Assembly: GCA_963666295.1 (NCBI GenBank)
Contig: OY762707.1
Coordinates: forward strand, 868,001 to 932,000
Length of the DNA stretch: 64,000 nucleotides
Origin: QZKY01 sp963666295
GTDB lineage: Bacteria > Pseudomonadota > Gammaproteobacteria > Burkholderiales > Burkholderiaceae_D
Reading direction: 5' to 3'
The notes below the pieces were generated by a model. The model did not search any database. It saw nothing but the letters and a program-made list of their open reading frames with translations, and had not been told where the DNA came from. Both the position numbers and the translations under genes were made by a program. Positions 32,105 through 41,625 of this stretch are shown one piece after another (the first letter of the stretch is position 1; the number at the start of each line of letters is the position of its first letter).

Positions 32105-32896
32105 TCAGGATTCTTTCTGTTGCAAAAAGGTTTGAGCGGCAAACATGACGTCTTCCCGCATCGGAACAAGGTGCTGGCCGCCATCCACAAAGAGGGTGGT
32201 GCCGGTTATGGCTGGCGATTCAGCCAAAAAACATACCGCCGCAGCCACGTCTTCTGGCAGACTGGCGCGTCCAAGCGGCGAGACGGTGTGCGCCAGCGCA
32301 AATTCTTCTTCACTATGGTTAGGCGGGCGCGTCGTCAGCCCCGGCGCGACACCAACGACCCGCAACTTTGGCCCCAGTTCCTGCGCCATCGTTTTAGTTG
32401 CCGTTTCGAGCGCTGCCTTGGAGAGTGTGTAGGACAGATAGCTCGGATTCAGGTTTGCCAGCTTCTGGTCGAGCAGGTTCACCACCACCGATTGCGCGCC
32501 TTCCGGCGTAGCTTGATGCAGCGCACGCGTCAGCAAGATGGGCGCCGCCAGATTGATGTGCATATGGGCATCCAGCGCGCTTACCGCGAAATCTTGCACG
32601 CTGTCTAGTTCAAATAGCGAGGCATTGTTGACGACGCAGGAAACCGGCCCCAACGCCTCTGTCGCCAGTGGCAACAATGATTGGACCGCGGCCGCATCTT
32701 GCAGGTCGCAATAAAGCGCCACCGCACGGCGCCCGAGCTGTTCAATATCGTTCACAGTTTTCAATGCCTCTGCTTCCGAGGTCCGAAAATGCACAACCAC
32801 ATCCCAGCCGCGACCAGCCATTGCCAATGCGATCTCTCGCCCGATGTGTCTGGCAGCGCCGGTAACGAGCGCCACCTTTTGTTGTACTGAAACCAT
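32105..32896 (-). CDS. SDR oxidoreductase, pteridine reductase-like
   Basis: 263 aa, Rossmann-fold short-chain dehydrogenase: nucleotide motif VTGAARHIG (residues 11-19), NNAS motif, catalytic Tyr-x3-Lys in YTLSKAALE, and C-terminal GTTLFVDGGQHL. Pteridine reductases (PTR1, FolM) usually show TGX3RXG; here the arginine position is His17, with arginine just before. The place in front of folB and ttcA supports a pterin role. Reduction of dihydropterin or dihydrofolate is an inference. Confidence 0.85.
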   Translation of the reverse strand: MVSVQQKVALVTGAARHIGREIALAMAGRGWDVVVHFRTSEAEALKTVNDIEQLGRRAVALYCDLQDAAAVQSLLPLATEALGPVSCVVNNASLFELDSVQDFAVSALDAHMHINLAAPILLTRALHQATPEGAQSVVVNLLDQKLANLNPSYLSYTLSKAALETATKTMAQELGPKLRVVGVAPGLTTRPPNHSEEEFALAHTVSPLGRASLPEDVAAAVCFLAESPAITGTTLFVDGGQHLVPMREDVMFAAQTFLQQKES

Positions 32897-32968
32897 GCTC
32901 TGCCTCCCTTTGAAGAGGTAGTGATCGGAAATCTTGGTGCAAGCAAGCGGATTCTCTACAATGCAGGC

Positions 32969-34120
32969 ATGGCCCTTCCAGAACCCTCACCAGAAGCACG
33001 CAAGGCATCCGAATCGCTTCAACAGTGGATTATCCATGAAATCGCGCAAAAGGGTGGCTGGATTTCATTTGCGCACTACATGTCGCTGGCGCTGTACACC
33101 CCTTTGCTCGGCTATTACAGCGGCGGCAGCAGCAAGCTGGGCAAGGAAGGGGATTTTATAACCGCCCCGGAAATCACGCCCCTTTTCGGAGCTGCGCTGG
33201 CAAATCCTGTGAGCGAACTGCTGGCACAAACCGCCCCGCAAATCATGGAGTTCGGGGCTGGCAGCGGCGCCCTGGCCCGCGACCTGCTGCTCGAACTCAA
33301 GCGCAAGGGAACCGTGGTTGAGCGCTATGTCATCGTCGAGCTTTCAGGCGAACTGCGCGCGCGCCAGGAGACATGCCTGCGCGACTTTTCGCAAGTTGAG
33401 TGGATAAACGTACTCCCTTCTTCGTTCTCCGGTGTTGTTCTCGGCAATGAAGTGCTGGACGCCATGCCGGTACAACTCGTGACCAAAACCGAAACGGGAT
33501 GGCGGGAAGTCGGTGTTGGATGGGATGGCGCGCGATTCGCTTTTCTTGCACGCGATGCGGACAAATCACTGCTTGCGCAAATCGACGCACAAGTTCCAGA
33601 TGCCGATTCGCTCCCAACCGGCTATCTGACCGAAGTGCACCCTCAAGCCATCGGTTTCATACAGTCTGTGGGCAGCATGCTTGGCAAGAGCGAATGCGCT
33701 GCAGCAATTCTGATTGACTACGGCTTTCCAGCGCACGAGTATTATTTGGCTGAACGCGCGCGCGGCACCTTGATGTGCCATTACCGCCATCACGCGCATG
33801 GCAATCCGTTTTTCCTGCCGGGATTGCAAGACATCACTGCCCATCTGGATTTCACGGCACTGGCGCAGGCCGCTGTTGATCAAGGGCTGGACATTCTGGC
33901 TTACATGACTCAATCGGCCTTCTTGCTGAGCGCCGGTATCAGCGAATTATTGCTGCGCACCGACCCGGAAGATGCCACCCATTACTTGCCACAAGCCAGC
34001 GCGCTGCAAACCCTGCTATCACCCTCTGAAATGGGAGAATTGTTCAAGGTGCTGATCGTCGGGAAAAATGTGCGCCTGCCCGCTGCCTTTCTCCAGCATG
34101 ATCGCACGCACAAACTGTAG
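32969..34120 (+). CDS. Class I SAM-dependent methyltransferase, MidA/NDUFAF7 family
   Basis: 383 aa of the PF02636 family. The N-terminus has ISFAHYMSLALYTPLLGYYSGG and GDFITAPEITPLFG, hallmarks of the family; the SAM site is MEFGAGSGALARDLL near residues 93-107. The mitochondrial member methylates an arginine of complex I; the bacterial substrate is not established. Start taken at MALPEPSPEAR, which gives a 72-base divergent gap to the SDR gene. Confidence 0.9.
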   Translation: MALPEPSPEARKASESLQQWIIHEIAQKGGWISFAHYMSLALYTPLLGYYSGGSSKLGKEGDFITAPEITPLFGAALANPVSELLAQTAPQIMEFGAGSGALARDLLLELKRKGTVVERYVIVELSGELRARQETCLRDFSQVEWINVLPSSFSGVVLGNEVLDAMPVQLVTKTETGWREVGVGWDGARFAFLARDADKSLLAQIDAQVPDADSLPTGYLTEVHPQAIGFIQSVGSMLGKSECAAAILIDYGFPAHEYYLAERARGTLMCHYRHHAHGNPFFLPGLQDITAHLDFTALAQAAVDQGLDILAYMTQSAFLLSAGISELLLRTDPEDATHYLPQASALQTLLSPSEMGELFKVLIVGKNVRLPAAFLQHDRTHKL

Positions 34121-34160
34121 GTAAGCACTCACACAGCCTGAAACGCCTCGGAACCGGCCG

Positions 34161-34415
34161 TCAATCTGACAGCTCAGATTCTTCGCGCTCAATAATGGCT
34201 TCGACATACTCCATCAGGTATTGCTTCAGGCCTTCGTCGTCCATTTCATGGTCAACCAGTTCGCCGGACGGCGAGCTTTTCAACACGCCATCCCGATAGA
34301 TATTGGCGCGCCAGAGCGTCATGTTGCCCGGCGTGTAAAGAACATCGTATTCGTAGTGGTTGCCGCTAACTGTACAAGTGTAATCATCCTTGAATGACTG
34401 GCTCTGAGCTGACAT
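34161..34415 (-). CDS. Small uncharacterised acidic protein
   Basis: 84 aa, beginning MSAQSQSFKDDYTC and ending in an acidic helix (YLMEYVEAIIEREESELSD). The GGGAG ribosome site five bases before the ATG and the coding-like composition support a real gene. No signal peptide or membrane helix. Two halves are visible: a short beta-rich part (TVSGNHYEYDVLYTPGNMT and WRANIYRDG) and a helical end. I do not recognise the family. It converges on midA and stands alone upstream of the ABC export operon's last gene. Confidence 0.7.
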   Translation of the reverse strand: MSAQSQSFKDDYTCTVSGNHYEYDVLYTPGNMTLWRANIYRDGVLKSSPSGELVDHEMDDEGLKQYLMEYVEAIIEREESELSD

Positions 34416-34586
34416 GTGATCTCCCTTTTCATCAAGGAACTGTATTTGCAGGATAAAACCCTCAGTGGCTTGATGCCCTGCCCGACACGACCCATTTCTG
34501 ACGTTTCTATTTTACCGATACTCAGCATCCCTCACCGCGACACCGACACATATTTGCGACGCATCAAAGACCGCCGCTGCTAACAC

Positions 34587-35717
34587 TCAGGATTGTGCCT
34601 GCGTCACCGAGCGCCGAAAACGCGCCATTGCGCCCAGAAAGAACATCAGACCAATCACCGTGATCGCCAGGAAATTTGGCCAGATAATGTCTATTCCGGC
34701 ACCCCGATAAAGCACTGCCTGCGCCAATTTCACGAAATAAGTGGTCGGCGCACCCAGCATGATCCATTGCACCAGTTCCGGCATGCTCTCACGCGGGGTT
34801 ACGCCACCCGACAGCAGTTGCAAGGGGAGAATCGTCAGGATAACCAGCAGGCCTAGTTGCGGCATTGAACGTGCCAGCGTACCGAGAAAAATCCCGATTG
34901 ACGCAGCCGAGAACATGTACAGTGCCGCCCCGAACAGAAACAATGGAATTGACCCGGCAATCGGCACCTTGAGTATTTCCTGAATCACGACCGTCAGCGA
35001 AATTGATGCGCCTATCAAGACCACGAGACCATTCGCCCAGATTTTGGACATCATGATTTGAAATGGCGTTACCGGCATCACCAGCAAATGCTCCAGCGTG
35101 CCATGTTCGCGTTCACGAATGAAGGCGGCGCCCACCAGAATGATCGTCAATATCGTAATATTACTAATCACTTCCATCACGCCACCAAACCAGAAACCGA
35201 TAAGGTTTGGGTTAAAGCGCATGCGCGTGACCAGATTAATCGGGGCCTCTGCGGTATCACGTTTGCCCGTGATGTATTCCGTCAGTTCACCCGAAAAAAT
35301 ATTCTGTATGTAAGCTGCGCCGATAAACGATTGGCTCATCTGGGTTGCATCGATATTAAGTTGAATGGCCGGGCGACGACCAGCCTTAAAATCACGCTGA
35401 AACCCAACTGGAATGACAACACCAAACGAATAGCGACCATAATCCATTTCCGCGTCCATTTGCTGCATGGTGACCAATTCCGGCGCATTAAAATATGGCG
35501 GCACCAATGCCCCGATCAAGCGTTGAGAAAGCGGCGAATGATCCTCGTCGACAACAGCCACTGGCGCATTGCGGATCTCTTGCGAAACGCCAACGGCTGC
35601 GGCATATATTGCGCCGGTAAATACCCAGATGATTAACAGCAGCAACACTTTGTCTGCCCAGAGGCTACGCAGCTCCTTGATGCCCAACCTGAAAATATTA
35701 GTCAGCGTAGTCTGCAT
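34587..35717 (-). CDS. ABC transporter permease (YhhJ-like, ABC-2 family)
   Basis: 376 aa, an ABC-2 type permease: one N-terminal helix (VLLLLIIWVFTGAIYAAAV), a large periplasmic region to about residue 170, then five helices, including the EREHGTLEHLLVMPVTPFQIMMSK segment typical of this family. It starts 7 bases after the RbbA-like gene stop with GAGG upstream. It is the last gene of a three-gene export operon resembling E. coli yhiI-rbbA-yhhJ. Confidence 0.9.
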   Translation of the reverse strand: MQTTLTNIFRLGIKELRSLWADKVLLLLIIWVFTGAIYAAAVGVSQEIRNAPVAVVDEDHSPLSQRLIGALVPPYFNAPELVTMQQMDAEMDYGRYSFGVVIPVGFQRDFKAGRRPAIQLNIDATQMSQSFIGAAYIQNIFSGELTEYITGKRDTAEAPINLVTRMRFNPNLIGFWFGGVMEVISNITILTIILVGAAFIREREHGTLEHLLVMPVTPFQIMMSKIWANGLVVLIGASISLTVVIQEILKVPIAGSIPLFLFGAALYMFSAASIGIFLGTLARSMPQLGLLVILTILPLQLLSGGVTPRESMPELVQWIMLGAPTTYFVKLAQAVLYRGAGIDIIWPNFLAITVIGLMFFLGAMARFRRSVTQAQS

Positions 35718-35724
35718 GAGCACC

Positions 35725-38442
35725 TCATTTTTCCTGCTTGGGAAGCAAAACCAGCGAAATACCAGTCAAAATCGGGATGAACAGCGCGAGCTTAAGAAAA
35801 ATGCTGATCAACTCTGAGAAATGGAGTGCCTTGGTGAAAATGCCACGGCTGATGATCAGAAAATAGGTTGCCGGAAAACACTGTCCGACCCAGTAAGCCA
35901 CGCCAGATAACGAAGTCACAGGCGTCGAAAGGCCCGAGAACTGAACGGATGGCAACATGGTCAATACGGCGGTGCCGAACAGCGCGGCAATCTGGGTCTT
36001 GGTAAAGGTCGAAATCAGCAAGCCAATGCCCGTTGTGGCTGTCACATACAGCAATGCGCCCAATGTCAACGCCAGGAAACTGCCCTTGATCGGCACCCCA
36101 AACAGCCAGACTGCCTCAATCAGCAAACAGAAAAAGCTAAGCATCGAAATCACGATATACGGCAACTGCTTGCCAAGCAGGAACTCCAGCCTCGTAACCG
36201 GCGTCACATACAGGTTGACAATCGAACCCAATTCCTTTTCGCGCACAACGCCCAAGGCCATCAGGATGGCAGGAATGAAAACCAGCAACAGCGGAATGAC
36301 CGCCGGCACCATGGCGTAAATGCTGCGAAAATCCTGATTGTAGCGGTAACGCAACGCCATTTCGGTGGGCAACAGATTGGGCGTTATCCCCGTTGCTTCA
36401 GTAATCAAATCAGACAGGTATTGCGCGTGGACGCCTTGCACATAACCGCGCGTTGTTTCTCCCCGAAAGGGCATCGCACCATCAATCATGGCGGCGATCT
36501 CGGGCTGCCTGTTTTGCCGCAATTGACGACCAAAATCGGGCGGGATTTCTAACGCGACCGCCAACTCCCCAGAGCGCATGCGCCGTTCCAGTTCGGTAGC
36601 GCTGCGAATCGGCGCCTGCTGCAGGAAATAGCGCGACCCGGCGATGTTGTCGATGTAGGCACGCGATTCAGGCGACTGATCCATATCGAATACGGCAAAG
36701 CGCAAATCCTGCACATCCATCGAAATGCCTTTACCTAATACGAACATCAGTAAAACCGATCCCAACAACGCGAAGGCCAGGCGAATTCGGTCGCGCCGTA
36801 ACTCCAGCATTTCACGATAGGCATAGGCCAGCAGACGCCGCAAGCTGAACGGGCGGTATTCATTTTCACTGCTGGACGCAATCTGCATGGCGATTTCAGG
36901 TGACGAGTCTTTCCCGGTAATGTCTTCAAGATAGGCAATAAACGTTTCTTCCAGCGTATCCGCCCCCCTGCTGGTCTTCAGCGCTTCCGGTGTGTCGCTG
37001 GCCAGCACTGCCCCAGCATGCATCAGTGAAATACGATCGCATCGCTCGGCCTCATTCATGAAATGCGTCGAAATAAAAATGGTCACGTTCTGCTCGCGAG
37101 ATAATTCAATCAGCAGTTCCCAGAACTGATCGCGCGCGATCGGATCAACACCGGAAGTCGGTTCATCCAGAATGAGCAACCGGGGTTCATGCACAACGGC
37201 AACAGCCAGCGACAAGCGTTGCCGAATGCCAAGCGGCAAGTTGGCAGCCGCTACATTCAGATAGGGCGCCAAACCGAAACGCTCTGTCAGAAGTGTGATC
37301 CGTTCACGCTGCTTTTCTGGCGACAAATGAAACAGGCGTGCGTGCAACGCGAGATTTTGTGCCGTCGTCAACTCGCCATAAAGCGAGAAAGACTGCGACA
37401 TGTAGCCCACCTGCTTGCGGGTTTCGATATGATTGGCGTCCACTGGCTCGCCAAACAGTTGAGAGTGTCCCTCTGTTGGCGGCAGCAGACCGGTTAGCAT
37501 CTTCATCGTCGTCGTTTTGCCGCAGCCATTTGAGCCCAGGAAACCGAAAATCTCTCCTTTGGCAATATTGAAACTGACTTTGTCTACCGCCGTAAAATCG
37601 CCGAACCGCTGCGTCAAACCGTGCGCTTTAATTGCCCAATCGTGATCGCCCCCCGCTCTGTCGGGAATCGTGAGTTGACGATGCTGCTGACGTTGCGCTT
37701 CCGGTAGCAGCGTGATGAAGGCGTCTTCTAGCGTGGCTGCATTTGCCTGGTTTCGAATTTCGTCTGGAGAACCGGTGCCTATCACCTCACCAGCATTCAT
37801 CGCTACCAACCAGTCGAATCGTTCTGCCTCTTCCATGTAAGCGGTTGCAACCAGCACGCTCATACCAGGACGCCGTGCACGAATCACATCAATTAACTCC
37901 CAGAACTGGCGGCGAGAAAGCGGATCGACACCCGTAGTGGGCTCATCCAGAATCAGCAAATCCGGATCATGGATCAGCGCGCAACACAGCCCGAGTTTTT
38001 GCTTCATGCCGCCGGAAAGCTTGCCTGCGGGTCGATCGAGAAAGGGGCGCAGTCCCGTCGCGGTGCTTAGTTGCTCGATACGTTGCCGTCGTTCTGCCTG
38101 CGCCTGACCGAACAAGCGCGCAAAAAAATCGAGATTTTCAAAGACGGAGAGCGTGTGATAAAGATTCTTGCCTAACCCTTGTGGCATATAGGCAATGCGC
38201 GGCTGCAACTGGGCGCGCGTTTTTGTGTCACTAATATTGGCGCCCAGCACCTCGACCTGTCCGGTCTGTATTCTTCGCGCACCCGCCAGCAGCGCCAACA
38301 GCGATGATTTACCAACGCCATCTGGGCCGACAAAGGCAACCATGCAACCGGCTGGCAGGTTCAGTGCGGTCAAGGCCAGCGCCTTCACTGTCCCGTAGCG
38401 CAAAGAGACGTCTTGCAAACGGGCAACGGGCGCATCAGCCAT
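35725..38442 (-). CDS. rbbA: ABC transporter with two ATPase domains fused to an ABC-2 permease (RbbA-like)
   Basis: 905 aa. ATPase 1 (about 1-235): Walker A GPDGVGKSSLLALLAG, signature LSGGMKQ, Walker B LLILDEPTTGVDP. ATPase 2 (about 265-500): Walker A GSNGCGKTTTMKML, Walker B LLILDEPTSGVDP, but a degenerate signature LPLGIRQ. The permease (about 535-905) has one helix, a periplasmic loop, then five helices. E. coli RbbA was described as a ribosome-bound ATPase, but the architecture and the HlyD and permease partners point to export. It begins 5 bases after hlyD. Confidence 0.9.
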   Translation of the reverse strand: MADAPVARLQDVSLRYGTVKALALTALNLPAGCMVAFVGPDGVGKSSLLALLAGARRIQTGQVEVLGANISDTKTRAQLQPRIAYMPQGLGKNLYHTLSVFENLDFFARLFGQAQAERRQRIEQLSTATGLRPFLDRPAGKLSGGMKQKLGLCCALIHDPDLLILDEPTTGVDPLSRRQFWELIDVIRARRPGMSVLVATAYMEEAERFDWLVAMNAGEVIGTGSPDEIRNQANAATLEDAFITLLPEAQRQQHRQLTIPDRAGGDHDWAIKAHGLTQRFGDFTAVDKVSFNIAKGEIFGFLGSNGCGKTTTMKMLTGLLPPTEGHSQLFGEPVDANHIETRKQVGYMSQSFSLYGELTTAQNLALHARLFHLSPEKQRERITLLTERFGLAPYLNVAAANLPLGIRQRLSLAVAVVHEPRLLILDEPTSGVDPIARDQFWELLIELSREQNVTIFISTHFMNEAERCDRISLMHAGAVLASDTPEALKTSRGADTLEETFIAYLEDITGKDSSPEIAMQIASSSENEYRPFSLRRLLAYAYREMLELRRDRIRLAFALLGSVLLMFVLGKGISMDVQDLRFAVFDMDQSPESRAYIDNIAGSRYFLQQAPIRSATELERRMRSGELAVALEIPPDFGRQLRQNRQPEIAAMIDGAMPFRGETTRGYVQGVHAQYLSDLITEATGITPNLLPTEMALRYRYNQDFRSIYAMVPAVIPLLLVFIPAILMALGVVREKELGSIVNLYVTPVTRLEFLLGKQLPYIVISMLSFFCLLIEAVWLFGVPIKGSFLALTLGALLYVTATTGIGLLISTFTKTQIAALFGTAVLTMLPSVQFSGLSTPVTSLSGVAYWVGQCFPATYFLIISRGIFTKALHFSELISIFLKLALFIPILTGISLVLLPKQEK

Positions 38443-38447
38443 ATGCG

Positions 38448-39383
38448 TTACCTCGATGACAATGGCTCAGGCCATGCCGCTTTGGCAGCCGTCTTGACAT
38501 AGGCAACGCCCGGCATGCCGGGCTTGGCCAGATCAGCATGGTCTTTCAACCAGGCCTGATCGACTTTCACCTTGATGCGAAACATCAGCTTTTCACGTTC
38601 GTTGCGCGTTTCCACTTCTTTGGGAGTAAATTGCGATCGCGGCGCAACAAAGACAACTTTTGCGGGAACTTCCTCGTCAGGCAGCGCGTCCAGAACGATT
38701 CTGGCCGAACTGTCCATCGCCACTTTGCCCGCCTCCTCAGTCGACAAATAAATGGACATGTAAATATCATCCATTTCCAGCAATGTAAGTAGCTTGCCGC
38801 CCGCTGCCAGAAACTCACCGGGTTCGATCAGCCGGTACAGCACACGCCCCGCCACCGGCGCACGCAAAACCGTGTCTTGCAATTTGGCGCGTAACTCATC
38901 AACTCGCGCATCCGCTTCACGCACTTTGCTCCGGGCAGCAGCAAGCGTTGCCTTGGCGGTCTGTTGCGCGCTTATGTCGCGATCAAGCCGTTCACTGCTG
39001 ATGAAGCCCTTTCTGATTAATTCGCGCGTGCGGCGCAAAGTCGCTTGCGCCAATTTATTCTGACTAGCGGCACTAGTGACATTTTCGCGCGCTTGTTGCG
39101 CCTGCGCCTGTGCAGCACGAAGCTGCGCCGTCAGCTCTTCCGCATCCAACTTTGCGACAACCTGCCCGGCAGCCAGATTATCCCCTTCACGCGCCAAAAT
39201 TTTACTCACGCGCCCAGCCACCTTGGTTGCAACGTCCACTTCGGTAGCTTCCAAGCGCCCATTGCCATAGGCAACACCAGTATGCCTGCTTGCGGGCTTA
39301 AGAAAGTACCATGCCAGCAGGCCAGTAACCGCCAGAAGCAGCAGCCCAAAAATCAAAGGGCGATAACGCTTTGTGAACGACAT
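38448..39383 (-). CDS. HlyD/membrane fusion family periplasmic adaptor (YhiI-like)
   Basis: 311 aa. One N-terminal membrane helix (IFGLLLLAVTGLLAWYFL), the lipoyl/barrel segment GRLEATEVDVATKVAGRVSK, a coiled-coil hairpin (about 85-160, alanine and glutamine rich) and a return barrel (VLRAPVAGRVLYRLIEPGEF). It would bridge the RbbA-YhhJ exporter to the outer membrane. The ATG at 39383 follows AAGGAG; the longer open frame upstream is not family-like. A TATAAT at 39438-39433 (minus strand) about 50 bases upstream may be its -10 box, without a good -35. Confidence 0.9.
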   Translation of the reverse strand: MSFTKRYRPLIFGLLLLAVTGLLAWYFLKPASRHTGVAYGNGRLEATEVDVATKVAGRVSKILAREGDNLAAGQVVAKLDAEELTAQLRAAQAQAQQARENVTSAASQNKLAQATLRRTRELIRKGFISSERLDRDISAQQTAKATLAAARSKVREADARVDELRAKLQDTVLRAPVAGRVLYRLIEPGEFLAAGGKLLTLLEMDDIYMSIYLSTEEAGKVAMDSSARIVLDALPDEEVPAKVVFVAPRSQFTPKEVETRNEREKLMFRIKVKVDQAWLKDHADLAKPGMPGVAYVKTAAKAAWPEPLSSR

Positions 39384-39632
39384 GAAAATCTCCTTGCTCC
39401 GCCTTGGCAGCGAAGGGCAACTTGATGCTTCCATTATAGGTACCCACCATGAGGAAAAGACGCTTGTCGAATTGAAGATTCGCAAGTGCCCGCAATATAA
39501 AGCCCGATTCACCGCCATCATCATGCAGATCCAAGCCCGTTACACTCGCAACATCAACGGCGCTTTGCATCATAAGCATCCCACCAGGCACGAAACCAGA
39601 AGTAAAATGGGCATTTTCTTTTATCGCACTTC

Positions 39633-41144
39633 ATGACCATCCTGCTTTCCACCCTGAATGCGCGCTATACGCACACCTCGCTTGGCTTGCGCTATCTCGC
39701 CGCCAATATGGGGGCCCTTCGACCACGTACGCAGATTCAGGAATTCGTCATTGGCAATCAGATTACGACTGTCGCTGAAAAGCTGCTGGAGAAAAAGCCA
39801 CGCATCATCGGAATTTCGGTATACATCTGGAATGTTGAGGAAAGCACAAAGCTGGTCGCCCTGCTCAAGCGCCTGGCGCCGGAAGTCATCCTTATTCTGG
39901 GTGGTCCGGAAATCTCGCATGAAACGGAGGGCCAGCCCATCGTCGAGCAAGCAGATTATGTCATTACAGGCTGGGGCGACATTAGCTTCCCGGCCTTGTG
40001 CCAGCGCATTCTGGATGGTGAATTGCCTGATGAGAAAATTCATGTCGGTCAACGCCCGAAGCTGGATCAGATTTCGCTCCCGTACCGGGAATACACAGAC
40101 GAGGATATTGCACACCGCACCATTTATGTGGAAGCGTCACGCGGCTGCCCTTTCAAGTGCGAATTCTGCATTTCATCGCTTGACATCACGGCCTGGCAAT
40201 TCGACCTTGATCTGTTTCTGGCCGAGATGGAGTGCCTGTATGCCCGTGGTGTGCGCAATTTCAAGTTCGTCGACCGCACTTTTAATCTGAATGCCAAAAT
40301 CAGCAAGCGCATCATGCAGTTCTTTCTGGACAAGCAGGCTGCGCATCCCGACGATCCGCTTTTCGCACACTTCGAAGTGATCCCTGATCATTTGCCCGAG
40401 AGCTTGAAAGAGAGCATCCAGCAATTTGCGCCCGGTGCCTTGCAACTGGAAATCGGCATTCAAAGCTTTAACTCTGACGTGCAGGCACGCATCAGCCGAA
40501 AGCAGAACAATGAGCGCTCGGCTGAAAACATCCGCTGGCTAATGACACAAACACATGCGCACCTTCATACCGATCTGATTGCTGGCTTGCCTGGTGAAAC
40601 GATTGAAAGTTTTGCGCAAGGCTTCGACCGTCTGATCAGCGTGGGGCCGCATGAAATTCAGTTTGGCATTCTCAAACGCCTGCGCGGCACGCCCATCATC
40701 CGCCATACGGAAACCTACGGATTGATTTTCGATCCCAACCCGCCTTACGCCATTCTGGCAACAGACTGCATCGACTTTGTCACCATGCAGCGCCTCATTC
40801 GCTTTGCGCGCTACTGGGATTTAATTGGCAATTCCGGCCGGTTTGCCCACACCCTGCCCCACATGCTGGCAGATGAGCCGTTCAACCGCTTCATGAAATT
40901 TTCGGACTGGCTTTATGAAACAACCGGTGCCACCCACCAGATTGCACTGGCCAGACTGGCCAGACTGGTAAGCGAATGGCTGGTGCTGGAAGGCATGGAC
41001 CCATCCGAAGTCGAGGCACTGATTGCAAGCGACTATGCGGGCGGTGCGCGACAACCGCATCTTCAGCGTGGCAACAAAAAAGAAAACTCCTCCACGCAAA
41101 GACAGGCGCGCCATCTGGATTCCAACACCACGACGACACATTAA
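39633..41144 (+). CDS. B12-binding domain radical SAM protein (DUF4080 type)
   Basis: 503 aa. An N-terminal cobalamin-binding Rossmann-like domain (residues 1-140, with ILGGPEISHE) is followed by a radical SAM core whose 4Fe-4S cysteines are in RGCPFKCEFC near residue 180. A C-terminal domain of about 150 aa follows. Such enzymes often do difficult methylations or rearrangements, but for this subgroup the substrate is unknown to me. Divergent from the HlyD gene; no modified-peptide or antibiotic genes are near. Confidence 0.88.
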   Translation: MTILLSTLNARYTHTSLGLRYLAANMGALRPRTQIQEFVIGNQITTVAEKLLEKKPRIIGISVYIWNVEESTKLVALLKRLAPEVILILGGPEISHETEGQPIVEQADYVITGWGDISFPALCQRILDGELPDEKIHVGQRPKLDQISLPYREYTDEDIAHRTIYVEASRGCPFKCEFCISSLDITAWQFDLDLFLAEMECLYARGVRNFKFVDRTFNLNAKISKRIMQFFLDKQAAHPDDPLFAHFEVIPDHLPESLKESIQQFAPGALQLEIGIQSFNSDVQARISRKQNNERSAENIRWLMTQTHAHLHTDLIAGLPGETIESFAQGFDRLISVGPHEIQFGILKRLRGTPIIRHTETYGLIFDPNPPYAILATDCIDFVTMQRLIRFARYWDLIGNSGRFAHTLPHMLADEPFNRFMKFSDWLYETTGATHQIALARLARLVSEWLVLEGMDPSEVEALIASDYAGGARQPHLQRGNKKENSSTQRQARHLDSNTTTTH

Positions 41145-41162
41145 TGGATATCAAACATCATC

Positions 41163-41191
41163 TTGCACACAAAGACTACGATTGCTATAAT
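41163..41191 (+). promoter_or_regulatory. Promoter of rpsT
   Basis: -35 TTGCAC (41163-41168), 17-base spacer, perfect -10 TATAAT (41186-41191), giving a leader of about 67 nt before rpsT. It starts about 20 bases after the radical SAM stop. Confidence 0.8.
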
Positions 41192-41264
41192 GAAAAGCTA
41201 CACTAAATTTTATTGTGTTGGCCAGCCTTAAAGCCAGCATATTTACTTTGTTTTAGGAAATCTT

Positions 41265-41528
41265 ATGGCAAACTCACCTCAAGCACGCAAACGTGCTCGC
41301 CAGGCTGTCAAACGCAATGAGCATAAATCCAGCCAGCGTTCAGCGCTGCGCACTGCGATCAAGGCCGTTCGCAAGGCAATTGACGCAGGCGACAAAGACG
41401 CTGCGATGCAGGTGTTTTCTCAATCCGTTTCGATCATTGATCGTCTTACGGACAAGGAAATCATCCACAAAAACAAAAGTGCGCGTCACAAAAGCCGCCT
41501 TTCTTCTGCATTGAAAGCAATGGCATAA
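41265..41528 (+). CDS. rpsT: 30S ribosomal protein S20
   Basis: 87-aa basic helical protein of the small ribosomal subunit, binding 16S rRNA. It begins MANSPQARKRARQAVKRNEHK, the typical S20 N-terminus, and ends SRLSSALKAMA. The promoter and terminator either side make it a single-gene unit. Confidence 0.98.
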   Translation: MANSPQARKRARQAVKRNEHKSSQRSALRTAIKAVRKAIDAGDKDAAMQVFSQSVSIIDRLTDKEIIHKNKSARHKSRLSSALKAMA

Positions 41529-41556
41529 ACACGGCCTAGTTGTACCTCGCAAGCAA

Positions 41557-41595
41557 ACAAGCCACATGGTTTTGAACCATGTGGCTTGTTTTCGT
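41557..41595 (+). terminator. Terminator of rpsT
   Basis: A long perfect stem, ACAAGCCACATGGTT with its complement around a TTG loop, followed by TTTTC, 28 bases after the rpsT stop. It may also serve the converging kinase gene. Confidence 0.9.
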
Positions 41596-41625
41596 TGCTA
41601 CGCTGCGCTCAAAAACAGGCTCAAA

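Noticed and set aside
39373..39636. 87-aa plus-strand frame upstream of the radical SAM gene
   Set aside because: It begins inside the hlyD gene, reads through the promoter region and has no ribosome site.
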